This document shows, one piece after another, positions 20,084-29,777 of a DNA stretch of 64,000 bases (position 1 is the first letter of the stretch; each line of letters begins with the position of its first letter). The DNA lies in assembly GCF_002929845.1 (NCBI RefSeq), contig NZ_PJJS01000051.1, positions 1 through 64,000 on the forward strand, in the 5' to 3' direction. The DNA comes from Cryobacterium sp. M96 (GTDB lineage Bacteria; Actinomycetota; Actinomycetes; Actinomycetales; Microbacteriaceae). A program made the translations under genes and the position numbers. The notes beneath the pieces were generated by a model, which saw only the letters and a list, made by a program, of their open reading frames with translations, had not been told where the DNA came from and did no database searches.

Positions 20084-20857
20084 CTAGCGGCGGCCGCCCA
20101 CCTTTTCGCGGGTGTCCTTCGGTAGTTCGCTCTTCTCCCAGCCACGGCGGGCCTTCTGGGAGCCCGCACCGCGGTGGCCGTCCCGCGAGCGGTAGACGAT
20201 GTAGGGACGCACGAAGTAGCCGAGCGGCGCCGAGAATACATGCACCAGTCGGGTGAAGGGCCACAGCAGGAAGAGCATCGTGGCGGAGAGCACGTGCAGT
20301 TGGAAGAAGAACGGCACGTCGCTCATCAGCGCCGGGTCCGGCTGAAAGGCGTACAGGCTGCGGATCCACGGCGAGATTGACCCACGGTAGTCGTAGCCGG
20401 CGCCGAGCACCTGGTAGAGCACGGTCGCCGTCGTGCCGAAGGCGATGGTGCCGGCGAGGAACAGGTACATGACCTTGTCCATCACGGTCGTGACCAGCTT
20501 GACCCGGGCGACCAGGCGGCGACGGATCAGCAGGATGGCGAGGCCGGCGATGGTCAGCACCGCGGCGACGCTGCCCAGCCAGGTGGCCCCGAGGTGGTAG
20601 ATGTGCTCGGTGACGCCGAAGAACTCGAGCCACGGTTTGGGGATGAAGAGTCCGACAATGTGACCGCCGAAGACCATCAGGATGCCGTAGTGGAACATGG
20701 GCGAGCCCCAGCGGAGCCACTTGTTCTCGTAGGTCTGGCTCGACCGTGAGGTCCAGCCGAACTGGTCGAACCGGTAGCGCAGAAGGTGGCCGACGATGAA
20801 GACCCCGGCGGCGGCATAGGGGAACGCCACCCAAAGCAGAATGTCGAGCGGATTCAT
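20084..20857 (-). CDS. narI: Respiratory nitrate reductase gamma subunit NarI
   Basis: A 257-residue di-heme cytochrome b membrane anchor that oxidises quinol and feeds electrons to NarH. It has five membrane segments. His ligands lie in FIVGHLLRYRFDQFGW, YGILMVFGGHIVGLF and LHVLSATMLFLLWPFTRLVHVF. FRPYIVYRSR-like PYIVYRSRDG follows the last helix. The C-terminus is basic and cytoplasmic. The ATG at 20857 overlaps the narJ stop, and it is the last gene of narGHJI. Confidence 0.95.
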   Translation of the reverse strand: MNPLDILLWVAFPYAAAGVFIVGHLLRYRFDQFGWTSRSSQTYENKWLRWGSPMFHYGILMVFGGHIVGLFIPKPWLEFFGVTEHIYHLGATWLGSVAAVLTIAGLAILLIRRRLVARVKLVTTVMDKVMYLFLAGTIAFGTTATVLYQVLGAGYDYRGSISPWIRSLYAFQPDPALMSDVPFFFQLHVLSATMLFLLWPFTRLVHVFSAPLGYFVRPYIVYRSRDGHRGAGSQKARRGWEKSELPKDTREKVGGRR

Positions 20858-21546
20858 ACCCGTACTTCCTCGCTGTTCGCGCCGGACGGCGAGAACGGTT
20901 TGAGATTGCCCAGGAAGGTCATGCCGACCGTCTCGGTCGGCGGACCCTCGTTCACCAGGTTGAGGTAACGCTGACGCGTCTCCTCGTCGATCTTCGGGAG
21001 AGACAGGGAGACCGCCTCCACAATGTGCGCGTAGGGGCTCGGCACGGCCTCGAGTGCCATGCGGAGCACCTCTATCCCGTCGCGGTGCGCGGCGAGCAGT
21101 TCCTGTGCGATCGGCGAGTCGCTCCGCGCGGAGAATTCGAGCACCATCGGCAGGTAGTCGGGCAGTTCGTCGGCGGCGACCTCCCAGCCCGCGGCACGGT
21201 AGGCCTCGACGAAGCGCACGAGCGCCATGCCGCGGCGACGGGTGTCCCCCGCCGCAAAGTAGCTCAGGTACGGGCAGCACTTGCGCTTGAGGTCGAAAGT
21301 GGCCGTGAAGTGGATTTCCAACTCCTGCTGCGTCATCGCATCCGCTTTCGTCAGGAACGCCTCGAAGGCGTGGCGGAGCGGATCCGGCAGCAACGCCACC
21401 GACGCGGCGACAGCACCGAAACGGGCCCGTCGCTCCTGGCTGGGGTAATCCAGCAGAATTGATGCCGCCATGTGCGCCATCCGGCCGTCCTCCGCGGACA
21501 GAGGCAGCGCCGTGACCTTGCGGGTCGGGAGCTTCGGCAGCCTCAT
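20854..21546 (-). CDS. narJ: Nitrate reductase assembly chaperone NarJ
   Basis: A 230-residue all-helical chaperone of the NarJ/TorD group. It binds apo-NarG and allows insertion of the Mo cofactor before membrane attachment. Typical segments are AASILLDYPSQERR, ELEIHFTATFDLKRKCCPYLSYFAAGDTRRRG and LPDYLPMVLEF. The ATG overlaps the narH stop (ATGA), and its stop overlaps the narI start, so all three are coupled. Not part of the mature enzyme. Confidence 0.94.
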   Translation of the reverse strand: MRLPKLPTRKVTALPLSAEDGRMAHMAASILLDYPSQERRARFGAVAASVALLPDPLRHAFEAFLTKADAMTQQELEIHFTATFDLKRKCCPYLSYFAAGDTRRRGMALVRFVEAYRAAGWEVAADELPDYLPMVLEFSARSDSPIAQELLAAHRDGIEVLRMALEAVPSPYAHIVEAVSLSLPKIDEETRQRYLNLVNEGPPTETVGMTFLGNLKPFSPSGANSEEVRV

Positions 21547-23210
21547 GCGGGACTCCCGGAGGCCTTCGGCGGGAACATGCCCTCCGGCACGCCGCCGCCG
21601 GTCCAGTTGAGCAGGTTGACCCGGCCGGGCGTGGTGGGCTTCGTGCGTTCGGAGCCCTTGCCGACCATCTCGTTGTAGTTGTCGACGGTCGCGTTCAGCG
21701 GCATCCCGGGGGTCTTGCCATAGGGGCCTGCCGCCGTGGCGACGCTGGGGCCACCCATACCGGGGCCGCCGTCGGTGTCGAGCGAGCAGGCGAGTTCCTC
21801 AAGCTCACGCGCCGTCTCGACGTGCGCCTTGGGGATGACGTAGCGATCCTCGTATTTGGCGATGGCCAGCAGGCGGTACATGGCCTCGATCTCGGGACCG
21901 GTCATGCCGACCGCTTCCGGGATCGACTCGTCGCGGTCGCGGCCCAGGTTGATGTCGCGCATGTACGACCTCATGGCGGCGAGCTTCCGCAGCGAGGACT
22001 CGACGGGAACGACGTCTCCGGCCGAGAACAGCCCGGCGAGGTATTCCACCGGGATGCGGAGCTTGTCGATGGCGGCGAACAGGGTGCGGGCATCCTCACC
22101 GTCGTTGTTGGTGGTCGAGATGACGTCGACCACCGGGGACAGCGGGGGGATGTACCAGACCATCGGCATGGTGCGGTACTCCGGATGCAGCGGCAGAGCC
22201 ACCTTGTACTCGGAGATGAGCTTGTAGATCGGGCTGTTCTGGGCCGCGAGGATCCAGTCGTCCTCCATGCCTTCGGCCTTCGCCGCGGCGATGACCTCAG
22301 GGTCGAACGGGTCGAGGAAGCAGGCGCGCTGGGCATCCAGCAGGTCGTGCTCGTTCTCGACCGAGGCCTGCGCGAGGACCGCGTCGGCGTCGTAGAGCAT
22401 CAGGCCGAGGTAACGCAGCCGGCCGACGCAGGTCTCCGAGCAGATCGTGGGCTTGCCCTGCTCGATCAACGGGTAGCAGAGCGTGCACTTCTCGGCCTTA
22501 CCCGTCTTGTGGTTGAAGTAGACCTTCTTGTACGGGCAGGCGGAGACGCACATGCGCCAGCCGCGGCATCCGTCTTCGTCGACGAGGACGATACCGTCCT
22601 CCTCGCGCTTGTACATGGCGCCCGAGGGGCAGGCCGCGACGCAGGCGGGGTTCAGGCAGTGCTCGCAGATGCGCGGCAGGTAGAACATGAAGGTGTTCTC
22701 GAACTCCATCTTCACGTGCTCGCTCATGGTGGCGAGGATGGGGTCGTCTGCCGCGGTCTCCTGCGAGCCGCCGAGGTCGTCGTCCCAGTTGCCGGACCAC
22801 TTGATGTCCATGTTCTGGCCGGTGAGCAGCGACTTGGGCCGGGCGACGGGGCTTTCCGTGCTCAGCGGAGCCTTGGTCAGCATGTCGTAGTCGTAGGTCC
22901 ACGGCTCGTAGTAGTCGTCGATCACCGGGAGGTCGGGGTTGTTGAAGATGGTGGCGAGGCGCTTGATGCGGCCACCGGAGCGCAGTTTCAGGCGTCCGCG
23001 CTTGTTGCGCTGCCAGCCGCCCTTCCACTTGTCCTGGTCTTCGTAGCGGCGCGGGTAGCCGACGCCGGGCTTGGTCTCCACGTTGTTGAACCAGACGTAT
23101 TCGACGCCGGTGCGGTTGGTCCACACCTGCTTACAGGTGACCGAACAGGTGTGGCACCCGATGCACTTGTCGAGATTCATGATCATCGACATCTGAGCCA
23201 TTACGCGCAT
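21543..23210 (-). CDS. narH: Respiratory nitrate reductase beta subunit NarH
   Basis: A 555-residue iron-sulfur subunit. Four Cys groups are visible: MNLDKCIGCHTCSVTCKQVW, CEHCLNPACVAACPSGAMYK, a group with GCRGWRMCVSACPYKKVYF, and KCTLCYPLIEQGKPTICSETC. The Trp in GCRGWRMC is the usual sign of the 3Fe-4S cluster. It passes electrons from the NarI hemes to the NarG FS0 cluster. The ATG directly follows the narG stop. The C-terminus has a Gly-rich tail. Confidence 0.96.
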   Translation of the reverse strand: MRVMAQMSMIMNLDKCIGCHTCSVTCKQVWTNRTGVEYVWFNNVETKPGVGYPRRYEDQDKWKGGWQRNKRGRLKLRSGGRIKRLATIFNNPDLPVIDDYYEPWTYDYDMLTKAPLSTESPVARPKSLLTGQNMDIKWSGNWDDDLGGSQETAADDPILATMSEHVKMEFENTFMFYLPRICEHCLNPACVAACPSGAMYKREEDGIVLVDEDGCRGWRMCVSACPYKKVYFNHKTGKAEKCTLCYPLIEQGKPTICSETCVGRLRYLGLMLYDADAVLAQASVENEHDLLDAQRACFLDPFDPEVIAAAKAEGMEDDWILAAQNSPIYKLISEYKVALPLHPEYRTMPMVWYIPPLSPVVDVISTTNNDGEDARTLFAAIDKLRIPVEYLAGLFSAGDVVPVESSLRKLAAMRSYMRDINLGRDRDESIPEAVGMTGPEIEAMYRLLAIAKYEDRYVIPKAHVETARELEELACSLDTDGGPGMGGPSVATAAGPYGKTPGMPLNATVDNYNEMVGKGSERTKPTTPGRVNLLNWTGGGVPEGMFPPKASGSPA

Positions 23211-26200
23211 TTAGTACTCAACCTCCTGGCTGCGTCGACGGATCACGGTGACCTCATCGCGTTGGTTCCCGGTCGGGCCGAGGTAATTGAAAGCGAAGGA
23301 CAGCTGGGCGTAGCCACCGATCAGGTGACTCGGTTTCAGCAGGATCCGGGTGAGCGAGTTGTTCGTGCCACCGCGCATGCCGCTCGTCTCGGCGATCGGC
23401 ACGTTGATGGTGCGGTCCTTCGCGTGGTACATGTACACGGTGCCCTCGGGCATCCGGTGCGAGACGACCGCACGGGCCACGACGACGCCGTTGCGGTTGT
23501 AGGACTCGATCCACTCGTTGTCGCGCACGCCGATCTTGTCGGCGTCCTGCGGTGACATCCAGATGGTGGGCCCGCCGCGGGACAGCGACAGCATCATCAG
23601 GTTGTCCTGGTACTCGGAGTGGATCGACCACTTGGAGTGCGGGGTGAGGTAGCGCACGGCCACCTCGGCCCGGCCCTTCGAGCCGGTCGCGCCGGTGGAC
23701 GAGGTCGACCCGACGATGGAATCATCGAACAGGCGGTGCATGTCCAGCGGCGGCCGGAAGATCGGCATGGTCTCCCCCAGCTCGATCATCCAGTCGTGGT
23801 CGAGGTAGAAGTGTTGCCTCCCGGTGAGGGTGTGCCAGGGCTTGAGGTGCTCCACGTTGATCGTGAACGCGCTGTAGCGTCGGCCGCCGTGCTCGCTGCC
23901 GGACCATTCCGGGGAGGTGAGTACCGGGACCGGGGCACCCTGCACATCCGGGTAGGAGAAGCGACGGCCCTCGTTGTCGCTGGCCAGGTGCGCCAACTTC
24001 TGGCCGGTGCGCTCCTCCATCCTGCGGAAGCCTTGCGTACCGAGCCGTCCGTTGGTGGTGCCGGAGAGCGCGAGCACCATTTCGCAGGCCTGGATGGCGG
24101 TCTTCAGTTGCGGCCGCCCGGCGGCGGGGCCGCTCTCGACGAGCCCGTTCTTCTTCGCCAGGTAGGCCACCTCGACGTCGGGGTTGAACTTGACGCCCTT
24201 GGTCATCATGCCGAGCTTCTCGGTCAGCGGGCCGAGGGCACCGAGCCGCGCGGCGAAGGCCGGGTAGTCGCGTTCGACCACGACCAGTTTGGGCATGGTC
24301 ACGCCGGGCACCAGCACCTGGTCGTATTCGACTATGCCGTGCGGGGCGCTCATCGCATCCGGGGTGTCGTGCAGCAGCGGAACGGCGACCAGGTCCTTCC
24401 GCACTCCGAGGTGCTCCACGGACATCTCGGAGATCTTCTCCGCGAGGATGTGGAAGATGTCGAAGTCGGTCTTCGCCTGCCACGGCGGGGCGATCGCCGG
24501 GTTGAACGAGTGGATGAAGGGGTGCATGTCGGTGGTTGACAGGTCGTTCTTCTCGTACCAGGTGGCCGGCGGCAGCACCACGTCGCTGAAGATGGTGGTG
24601 CTCGTCATGCGGAAGTCGCTGGTGACCATCAGGTCAAGCTTGCCCTCGGGGGCGGTCTCGTGCCACTTCATGGTCTTCGGGCGCTTCTCGGGCGGCGATT
24701 CGGGGGCGCGAACGGCGTTCTTGGTGCCCAGCAGGTGCTTCAGGAAGTACTCGTTGCCCTTGCCCGACGAGCCGATCACGTTGGCCCGCCAGACGTCGAG
24801 GATGCGCGGGAAGTTCTCCGGCGCATCCGGGTCCTCGATGGCGTACTCGAGGGTGCCGTCGCCGAGGGACTCGACCACGTACTGGGCCGGGTCGACGCCC
24901 GCCCGGACCGCGTCGTCGACGAGGTCGAGCGAGTTGCGGTTGAAGGTGGGGTAGCCGGGCATCCAGCCGCGCTTGGTCGACTCGACCAGGCAGTCCGCGG
25001 TGGTGCGGCCGGCGAAGGTGCCTGCGCCGAGCGGGCTGGACAGGGTGTCGGCGGCGAGGCCGTCGTAGCGCCACTGGTCGGTGGCGAGGTAGAAGAAGCC
25101 CGTGCCGATCATCTGGCGGGGCGGGCGCACCCAGTCCAGGCCGAACGCGTACTGGCCGTAGCCGGTGAGTGGGCGCACCTTCTCCTGGCCGACGTAGTGA
25201 GCCCAGCCGCCACCGTTGACGCCCTGGCAGCCGGTCATGGTGGTCAGTGCCAGGAAGGCCCGGTAGATGGTGTCGGAATGGAACCAGTGGTTGGTTCCGG
25301 CACCCATCAGGATCATCGAGCGTCCATTGGAGTCTTCGGCGTTCTGCGCGAACTCGCGGCCGATGCGTTCGGCTGCCTGCATCGGCACCGAGGTGATGCC
25401 CTCCTGCCAGGCAGGGGTACCGGGTGAGGTGGCGTCGTCGTAGCCGGTCGGCCAGACACCGGGCAGGCCTGGCCGGCCGACGCCGTACTGCGCGAGCAGT
25501 AGGTCGAACACGGTGGTGACCAGCTGGCCGGCCACCATCCGCACGGGGACGCCGCGACGGATGATGCCCGCACCGCCCGCGTGCTGCTCTCCGATCTCGT
25601 CGGTCTCCGGAGCAACGTCGAACCGGGGCATGTCGATGGCGACGGACGCCTGGTCGTAGTCGGGCGCGTCGGCGATGGACAGGAGCGGGTCGACACCCTC
25701 GAGGTCGAGGTTCCACTTGCCGACGTCGGTCTCGGAGAAACGGTGCCCGATCGAACCGTTGGGCACGACGACCTCGCCGTCGTGGCCCAGAAGCACCGGC
25801 TTGAACGCGGCGCTGGCGACCGTCGGGGCCAGGCCGGGCAGGGCATCCGCGGTCACGAACTTGCCGGGCACGTACGCGTCGCCGCGCCTGGTGAGGCTGA
25901 TCAGGTAGGCGGAGTCGCTGTAACGCTTCATGTAGTCGACGAAGCGGGGCGTGCGGCGGTCGACCAGGAATTCCTTGAGCACGACGTGGCCCATGGCCAG
26001 CGCGAGCGCGCCGTCGGTGCCGGGGTGCACGGCCAGCCACTCGTCGGCGAACTTGGAGTTGTCGGCGTAGTCGGGCGAGACGGTGATGACCTTCTGGCCC
26101 TTGTAGCGGGCCTCGACCATGAAGTGCGCGTCGGGCGTGCGGGTGACCGGCACGTTGGAGCCCCACATGATCAGGTAGGAGGAGTTCCACCAGTCTGCCG

Positions 26201-26996
26201 ATTCCGGCACGTCGGTCTGGTCGCCGAACACCTGCGGGGACGCCACGGGCAGGTCGGCGTACCAGTCGTAGAACGAGAGCATGGTGCCACCGAGCATGGA
26301 GATGAACCGGTTGCCCACCCCCTGCGAGACGATCGACATGGCGGGGATCGGCGAGAAGCCGGCGATGCGGTCGGGGCCGTACTTCTTGATGGTGTGCACG
26401 TGGGCAGCGGCGACGATCTCGGACGCCTCATCCCAGCTGGTGCGCACCAGGCCGCCCTTGCCGCGGGCGCTCTTGTAGGCGCGGGCGCTCTCGGGGTCGC
26501 CGGTGACCTCGGCCCAGGCGAGCACGGGGTCGCCGGTGCGGGCCTTCGCCGCACGGAACAGGTCGAGCAGCACGCCGCGCACGTAGGGGTACTTGACCCG
26601 GGTCGGCGAGTAGGTGTACCAGCTGAAGGCGGCGCCGCGGGGGCAGCCGCGGGGCTCGTATTCGGGTGAGTCGGGGCCGACGGAGGGATAGTCGGTCTGC
26701 TGGGTCTCCCAGGTGATGATGCCGTCCTTGACGTACACCTTCCAGGAGCAGGAGCCGGTGCAGTTCACACCGTGGGTGGACCGCACCTCTTTGTCGTGGG
26801 TCCAGCGGTCGCGGTAGAACGAGTCGGCGTCGCGGCCGCCCGCAAGGAACACGGATCGCAGGTCGGGTGAGGCCTTGCCTCGACGCAGGAACCGCCCGAG
26901 CTTCAGGATCGTGTCGTCGATGGGGCCGTCGATGCCGGGCTTGGCCGGCCGGGTCTTAGCCGGCTTCGAGAAAGCCGAATTCTTGAGTGTTTTCAC
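23211..26996 (-). CDS. narG: Respiratory nitrate reductase alpha subunit NarG
   Basis: A 1261-residue Mo-bis-MGD catalytic subunit on the cytoplasmic side of the membrane; it reduces nitrate to nitrite. HGVNCTGSCSWKVYVKDG holds the His/Cys ligands of the FS0 4Fe-4S cluster, and LIMWGSNVPVTRTPDAHF lies in the cofactor-binding region. The C-terminal molybdopterin-binding domain shows SPQDADKIGVRDNEWIE. The GTG at 26996 is chosen because an AAGGGG box stands 6 nt upstream; the frame is open from 27041. The length is the family norm. A 79-bp gap separates it from the upstream regulator gene and contains a palindrome. Confidence 0.97.
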   Translation of the reverse strand: MKTLKNSAFSKPAKTRPAKPGIDGPIDDTILKLGRFLRRGKASPDLRSVFLAGGRDADSFYRDRWTHDKEVRSTHGVNCTGSCSWKVYVKDGIITWETQQTDYPSVGPDSPEYEPRGCPRGAAFSWYTYSPTRVKYPYVRGVLLDLFRAAKARTGDPVLAWAEVTGDPESARAYKSARGKGGLVRTSWDEASEIVAAAHVHTIKKYGPDRIAGFSPIPAMSIVSQGVGNRFISMLGGTMLSFYDWYADLPVASPQVFGDQTDVPESADWWNSSYLIMWGSNVPVTRTPDAHFMVEARYKGQKVITVSPDYADNSKFADEWLAVHPGTDGALALAMGHVVLKEFLVDRRTPRFVDYMKRYSDSAYLISLTRRGDAYVPGKFVTADALPGLAPTVASAAFKPVLLGHDGEVVVPNGSIGHRFSETDVGKWNLDLEGVDPLLSIADAPDYDQASVAIDMPRFDVAPETDEIGEQHAGGAGIIRRGVPVRMVAGQLVTTVFDLLLAQYGVGRPGLPGVWPTGYDDATSPGTPAWQEGITSVPMQAAERIGREFAQNAEDSNGRSMILMGAGTNHWFHSDTIYRAFLALTTMTGCQGVNGGGWAHYVGQEKVRPLTGYGQYAFGLDWVRPPRQMIGTGFFYLATDQWRYDGLAADTLSSPLGAGTFAGRTTADCLVESTKRGWMPGYPTFNRNSLDLVDDAVRAGVDPAQYVVESLGDGTLEYAIEDPDAPENFPRILDVWRANVIGSSGKGNEYFLKHLLGTKNAVRAPESPPEKRPKTMKWHETAPEGKLDLMVTSDFRMTSTTIFSDVVLPPATWYEKNDLSTTDMHPFIHSFNPAIAPPWQAKTDFDIFHILAEKISEMSVEHLGVRKDLVAVPLLHDTPDAMSAPHGIVEYDQVLVPGVTMPKLVVVERDYPAFAARLGALGPLTEKLGMMTKGVKFNPDVEVAYLAKKNGLVESGPAAGRPQLKTAIQACEMVLALSGTTNGRLGTQGFRRMEERTGQKLAHLASDNEGRRFSYPDVQGAPVPVLTSPEWSGSEHGGRRYSAFTINVEHLKPWHTLTGRQHFYLDHDWMIELGETMPIFRPPLDMHRLFDDSIVGSTSSTGATGSKGRAEVAVRYLTPHSKWSIHSEYQDNLMMLSLSRGGPTIWMSPQDADKIGVRDNEWIESYNRNGVVVARAVVSHRMPEGTVYMYHAKDRTINVPIAETSGMRGGTNNSLTRILLKPSHLIGGYAQLSFAFNYLGPTGNQRDEVTVIRRRSQEVEY

Positions 26997-27065
26997 AACG
27001 TACCCCTTGCACTGCCCGGGGTCACCATGGTCGGCAACCACCCTCGGACTCCAGTCTCAGGGGTG

Positions 27066-27076
27066 GCGAAATTCGC
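27066..27076. promoter_or_regulatory. Palindromic operator candidate upstream of narG
   Basis: GCGAAATTCGC, arms of 5 bp around a single A. It lies 70 nt before the narG start and touches the stop codon of the SufR-like regulator. The core CGAAATTCG occurs once more in the window, at 31656-31664, beside the other SufR-like regulator. Confidence 0.45.
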
Positions 27077-27786
27077 TACAAGCCGGAAACGCCGTGATAA
27101 ATGATTGCCGGCTTGAGCCGTTCCGGGGCGGTTTGTTCGGCGCCTGTTTCGACACCTGGGTCGGCGTCGGACCGGTGCAGGTCGAGGGTGCAGGTGTTCA
27201 GTTCGACCAGCGGGTGCAGCGCGTCGGCGCTCAGGGGTCCCTCGGTCCTTTCGAGCAGGGTTTTCAGCAGCCCGAAGTGCACCCGGCAGACCTCGGGGTG
27301 CGCCTTGACCATCTCGCTGTACGGGCATTCGTGCAGGTGCACTCGGTTGCCGTCGGCACCGTCGATCTCGAGCCGCGCGTCGAAGCCGGACTCGTCGAGG
27401 TGGTCGTCGAGGGCGTCCAGCTGCCGCTGCAGCGGCGAGTGGATGACGGCCTCGACCCGCAGCATCCGTCGCACCTGGTCACCGTGGCGATCGGCGGCTT
27501 CGGCCTTTGCGGCCCGGATGGAGCCGTCGACGTGGTTCGGGCCGGCGGCGGCGCTGTACAACATCCGAGGCCGGCCCTTGGAGTCTTTGTTTTCCGGGTG
27601 ACAGGTGACGAAACCGTCCCCGATCAGGCGCTGCAGGTGCTCCCGGGCCGTGTTGTGGTGCAGACCGGTGGCCTCGGCCAGGTCGCCCACCGTCATCGTT
27701 CCGCGCTGCTGCAGGAAGTACAGAAGCTGAATCCTGCTGAAGGACGCGAGCGTGCGGTAGCTCGACGAGGGGGAGGACGGCGTCAC
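27076..27786 (-). CDS. SufR-like winged-helix regulator, putative Fe-S sensor
   Basis: A 236-residue ArsR-like winged-helix protein of the COG2345 kind. The DNA-binding domain is residues about 15-75 (MTVGDLAEATGLHHNTAREH). The C-terminal sensor half contains C154-x12-C167 in HECPYSEMVKAHPEVCRVH and C199, a spacing like that of SufR-type proteins that hold a 4Fe-4S cluster. A ligand role is inferred. The GTG start overlaps the P-ATPase stop (GTGA). It sits directly before narG, so it is the best candidate for control of narGHJI by oxygen, nitric oxide or iron-sulfur status. Confidence 0.75.
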   Translation of the reverse strand: MTPSSPSSSYRTLASFSRIQLLYFLQQRGTMTVGDLAEATGLHHNTAREHLQRLIGDGFVTCHPENKDSKGRPRMLYSAAAGPNHVDGSIRAAKAEAADRHGDQVRRMLRVEAVIHSPLQRQLDALDDHLDESGFDARLEIDGADGNRVHLHECPYSEMVKAHPEVCRVHFGLLKTLLERTEGPLSADALHPLVELNTCTLDLHRSDADPGVETGAEQTAPERLKPAIIYHGVSGL

Positions 27787-29756
27787 CTCCTAATCATCTC
27801 CTTATTTTCTGAATTCTCTGACTTTTTCGGGGACTGGACATGCAATTCGGACGAAATCCGACGCCGTACTCTGCGTTCCGCGCGCTGCCCGGACCGGCGC
27901 AGCAGGCGCATCGCATTCACAATCACGATCAGTACGGATGCCTCATGCACGAGCATGCCGCCGAACATCGTCACGCCGCCGAACAGCACACCGGCCAGCA
28001 ACAGCACCACCGTGACCAGCGCGAGGGCCACGTTCTGGTGCATCACGCGCACCGTGCGGCGGGCCAGGTCGATGGCGGCGGGGAGCATCAGCAGGTTGTC
28101 ACCCATCAGCGCGATGTCGGCGGTCTCGACCGCGACGGCCGAACCGGCCGCCGCCATCGCGATGCCGATGTCCGCCGTGGCGAGGGCCGGGGCGTCGTTG
28201 ACGCCGTCTCCCACCATCGCCACGACGTGGCCGTCCCGCCGGAGCCCGGTGACGACGTCGAGCTTGTCCTCCGGCAGCAGCGACGACCGGATCTCGTCGA
28301 TGCCGACGTGGGCACCCACGGCCTGCGCCACGAGCGGCCCGTCGCCGGTGAGCATGACGACCCGAACAATCCCCGCCGCGTGCAGCGCGTCCACCATGTC
28401 GGCGGCGTCGGGACGCACCTCGTCGGCCACGGCGAGGACACCGGCGACGACGCCGTCGAGCGCGACGATCAGCGGCGTGCGCCCGTGGGCGGCGAGTTTC
28501 TCGGCCAGCGTCGTGGCGGCATCCGTGCCCGCGATCCGGTGGGCGCGGAGCAGGGCCGGATTGCCGATCAGCACGGTGCGGCCGGCCACCGCGGCGACGA
28601 TGCCCTGCCCGGGCACCGACGTGATGTGTTCCGGCAGGCCGGTCACCTGGGCGCCCTGCGCGGCTTCGCGTGCGGCCTCCCGCGCGGCGGCCTGCACGAT
28701 CGCTCCGGCCAGCGGATGCTCGGAGCCGGCCTCCGCCCGTGAAGCCCAGTCGAGCACCTCGGCACGGGTCAGGGCGGGGTTCAGCACCACGACATCCGTC
28801 AGGACCGGACGACCCCGGGTGAGGGTGCCCGTCTTGTCGACCGCGACGACCGTGATCTTCGCGGCGGTCTCGAGGAACTCGCCGCCCTTGATCAGGATTC
28901 CGAGCTGCGCGGCGCGGCCGATCCCGGCAACGATCGCGACCGGGATGGAGATGACCAGGGCGCCGGGACACCCGATCACGAGCAGGGTCAGCGCCAGGAA
29001 TACGTCGCCGGTCACCACGCCGACGATGATCGCGAGCACCAGGATGCCGGGGGTGTACCAGGCCGAGAACCGGTCCATGAAGACCTGGGTCGGGGCCGTG
29101 GCCTCCTGCGCCTCCTCGACCCGGTGCACGATGTGGGCCAGGGTGGTAGCCGCGCCGACCTCGGTGGCCAGCACCTGCAAGAAGCCGCCGGTCGAGACCG
29201 TGCCGGCGAAGACGCGGTCGCCGGCGCGCTTCTCGGCCGGGGAGGACTCGCCCGTGATGGAGGCCTCGTCGATCGTGCCCGTGCCCTGCTGCACGGTGCC
29301 GTCGACGGGCACCCGCGCGCCGTTCTTGACCAGGACGGTCTCCCCGGTCCGCACGGACCCGGCCAGGACCTCGAGCTGCTCGCCGTTCCGCAGCACGAGG
29401 GCGACGTCCGGGGCCAGGGCCACGAGCGCGGTCAGGGCGGAGCGGGTGCGGTTGAGGGTAGCCGATTCGAGGGCATGCCCGATCGCGAACAGGAAGGTCA
29501 CGGCGGCGGCCTCCCAGTATTCGCCGAGCACGATGGCGCCGACGGAGGCGACCGTGACAAGCAGGTCGATGCCCACGACCCGGGCGAGCAGCGCTCGCCC
29601 GGCGGTCCGCATGATCGGTAACCCGGCCACGACCGCGGCCGCCACCATCGCCGCATCGGAGACAAGCGGCGGCACCGGCAGGAGGCCGAGCAGCCAGGCG
29701 GCGCCGATCAACGCGCCGGAAATGAGGGGAATCAGGTGGCGGCGCACGATGGTCAT
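27783..29756 (-). CDS. Heavy-metal P1B-type ATPase with CPG motif
   Basis: A 657-residue metal-transporting P-type ATPase. DKTGTLTRG carries the phosphorylated Asp, SEHPLAGAI the HP motif, TGESSPAEK the actuator loop, and GDGVNDAPALATADIGIAM the hinge. The membrane metal site reads IGCPGALVISIPVAIVAG: Cys-Pro-Gly instead of the usual Cys-Pro-Cys. There is no N-terminal HMA domain; a separate HMA protein is encoded 21 nt upstream. Metal specificity cannot be read from this. Copper loading or export linked to the nearby copper nitrite reductase is a reasonable guess; zinc or cadmium export is the alternative. The stop overlaps the downstream regulator start. Confidence 0.85.
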   Translation of the reverse strand: MTIVRRHLIPLISGALIGAAWLLGLLPVPPLVSDAAMVAAAVVAGLPIMRTAGRALLARVVGIDLLVTVASVGAIVLGEYWEAAAVTFLFAIGHALESATLNRTRSALTALVALAPDVALVLRNGEQLEVLAGSVRTGETVLVKNGARVPVDGTVQQGTGTIDEASITGESSPAEKRAGDRVFAGTVSTGGFLQVLATEVGAATTLAHIVHRVEEAQEATAPTQVFMDRFSAWYTPGILVLAIIVGVVTGDVFLALTLLVIGCPGALVISIPVAIVAGIGRAAQLGILIKGGEFLETAAKITVVAVDKTGTLTRGRPVLTDVVVLNPALTRAEVLDWASRAEAGSEHPLAGAIVQAAAREAAREAAQGAQVTGLPEHITSVPGQGIVAAVAGRTVLIGNPALLRAHRIAGTDAATTLAEKLAAHGRTPLIVALDGVVAGVLAVADEVRPDAADMVDALHAAGIVRVVMLTGDGPLVAQAVGAHVGIDEIRSSLLPEDKLDVVTGLRRDGHVVAMVGDGVNDAPALATADIGIAMAAAGSAVAVETADIALMGDNLLMLPAAIDLARRTVRVMHQNVALALVTVVLLLAGVLFGGVTMFGGMLVHEASVLIVIVNAMRLLRRSGQRAERRVRRRISSELHVQSPKKSENSENKEMIRR

Positions 29757-29777
29757 GTCACTCCCCCCGTCCGCCGG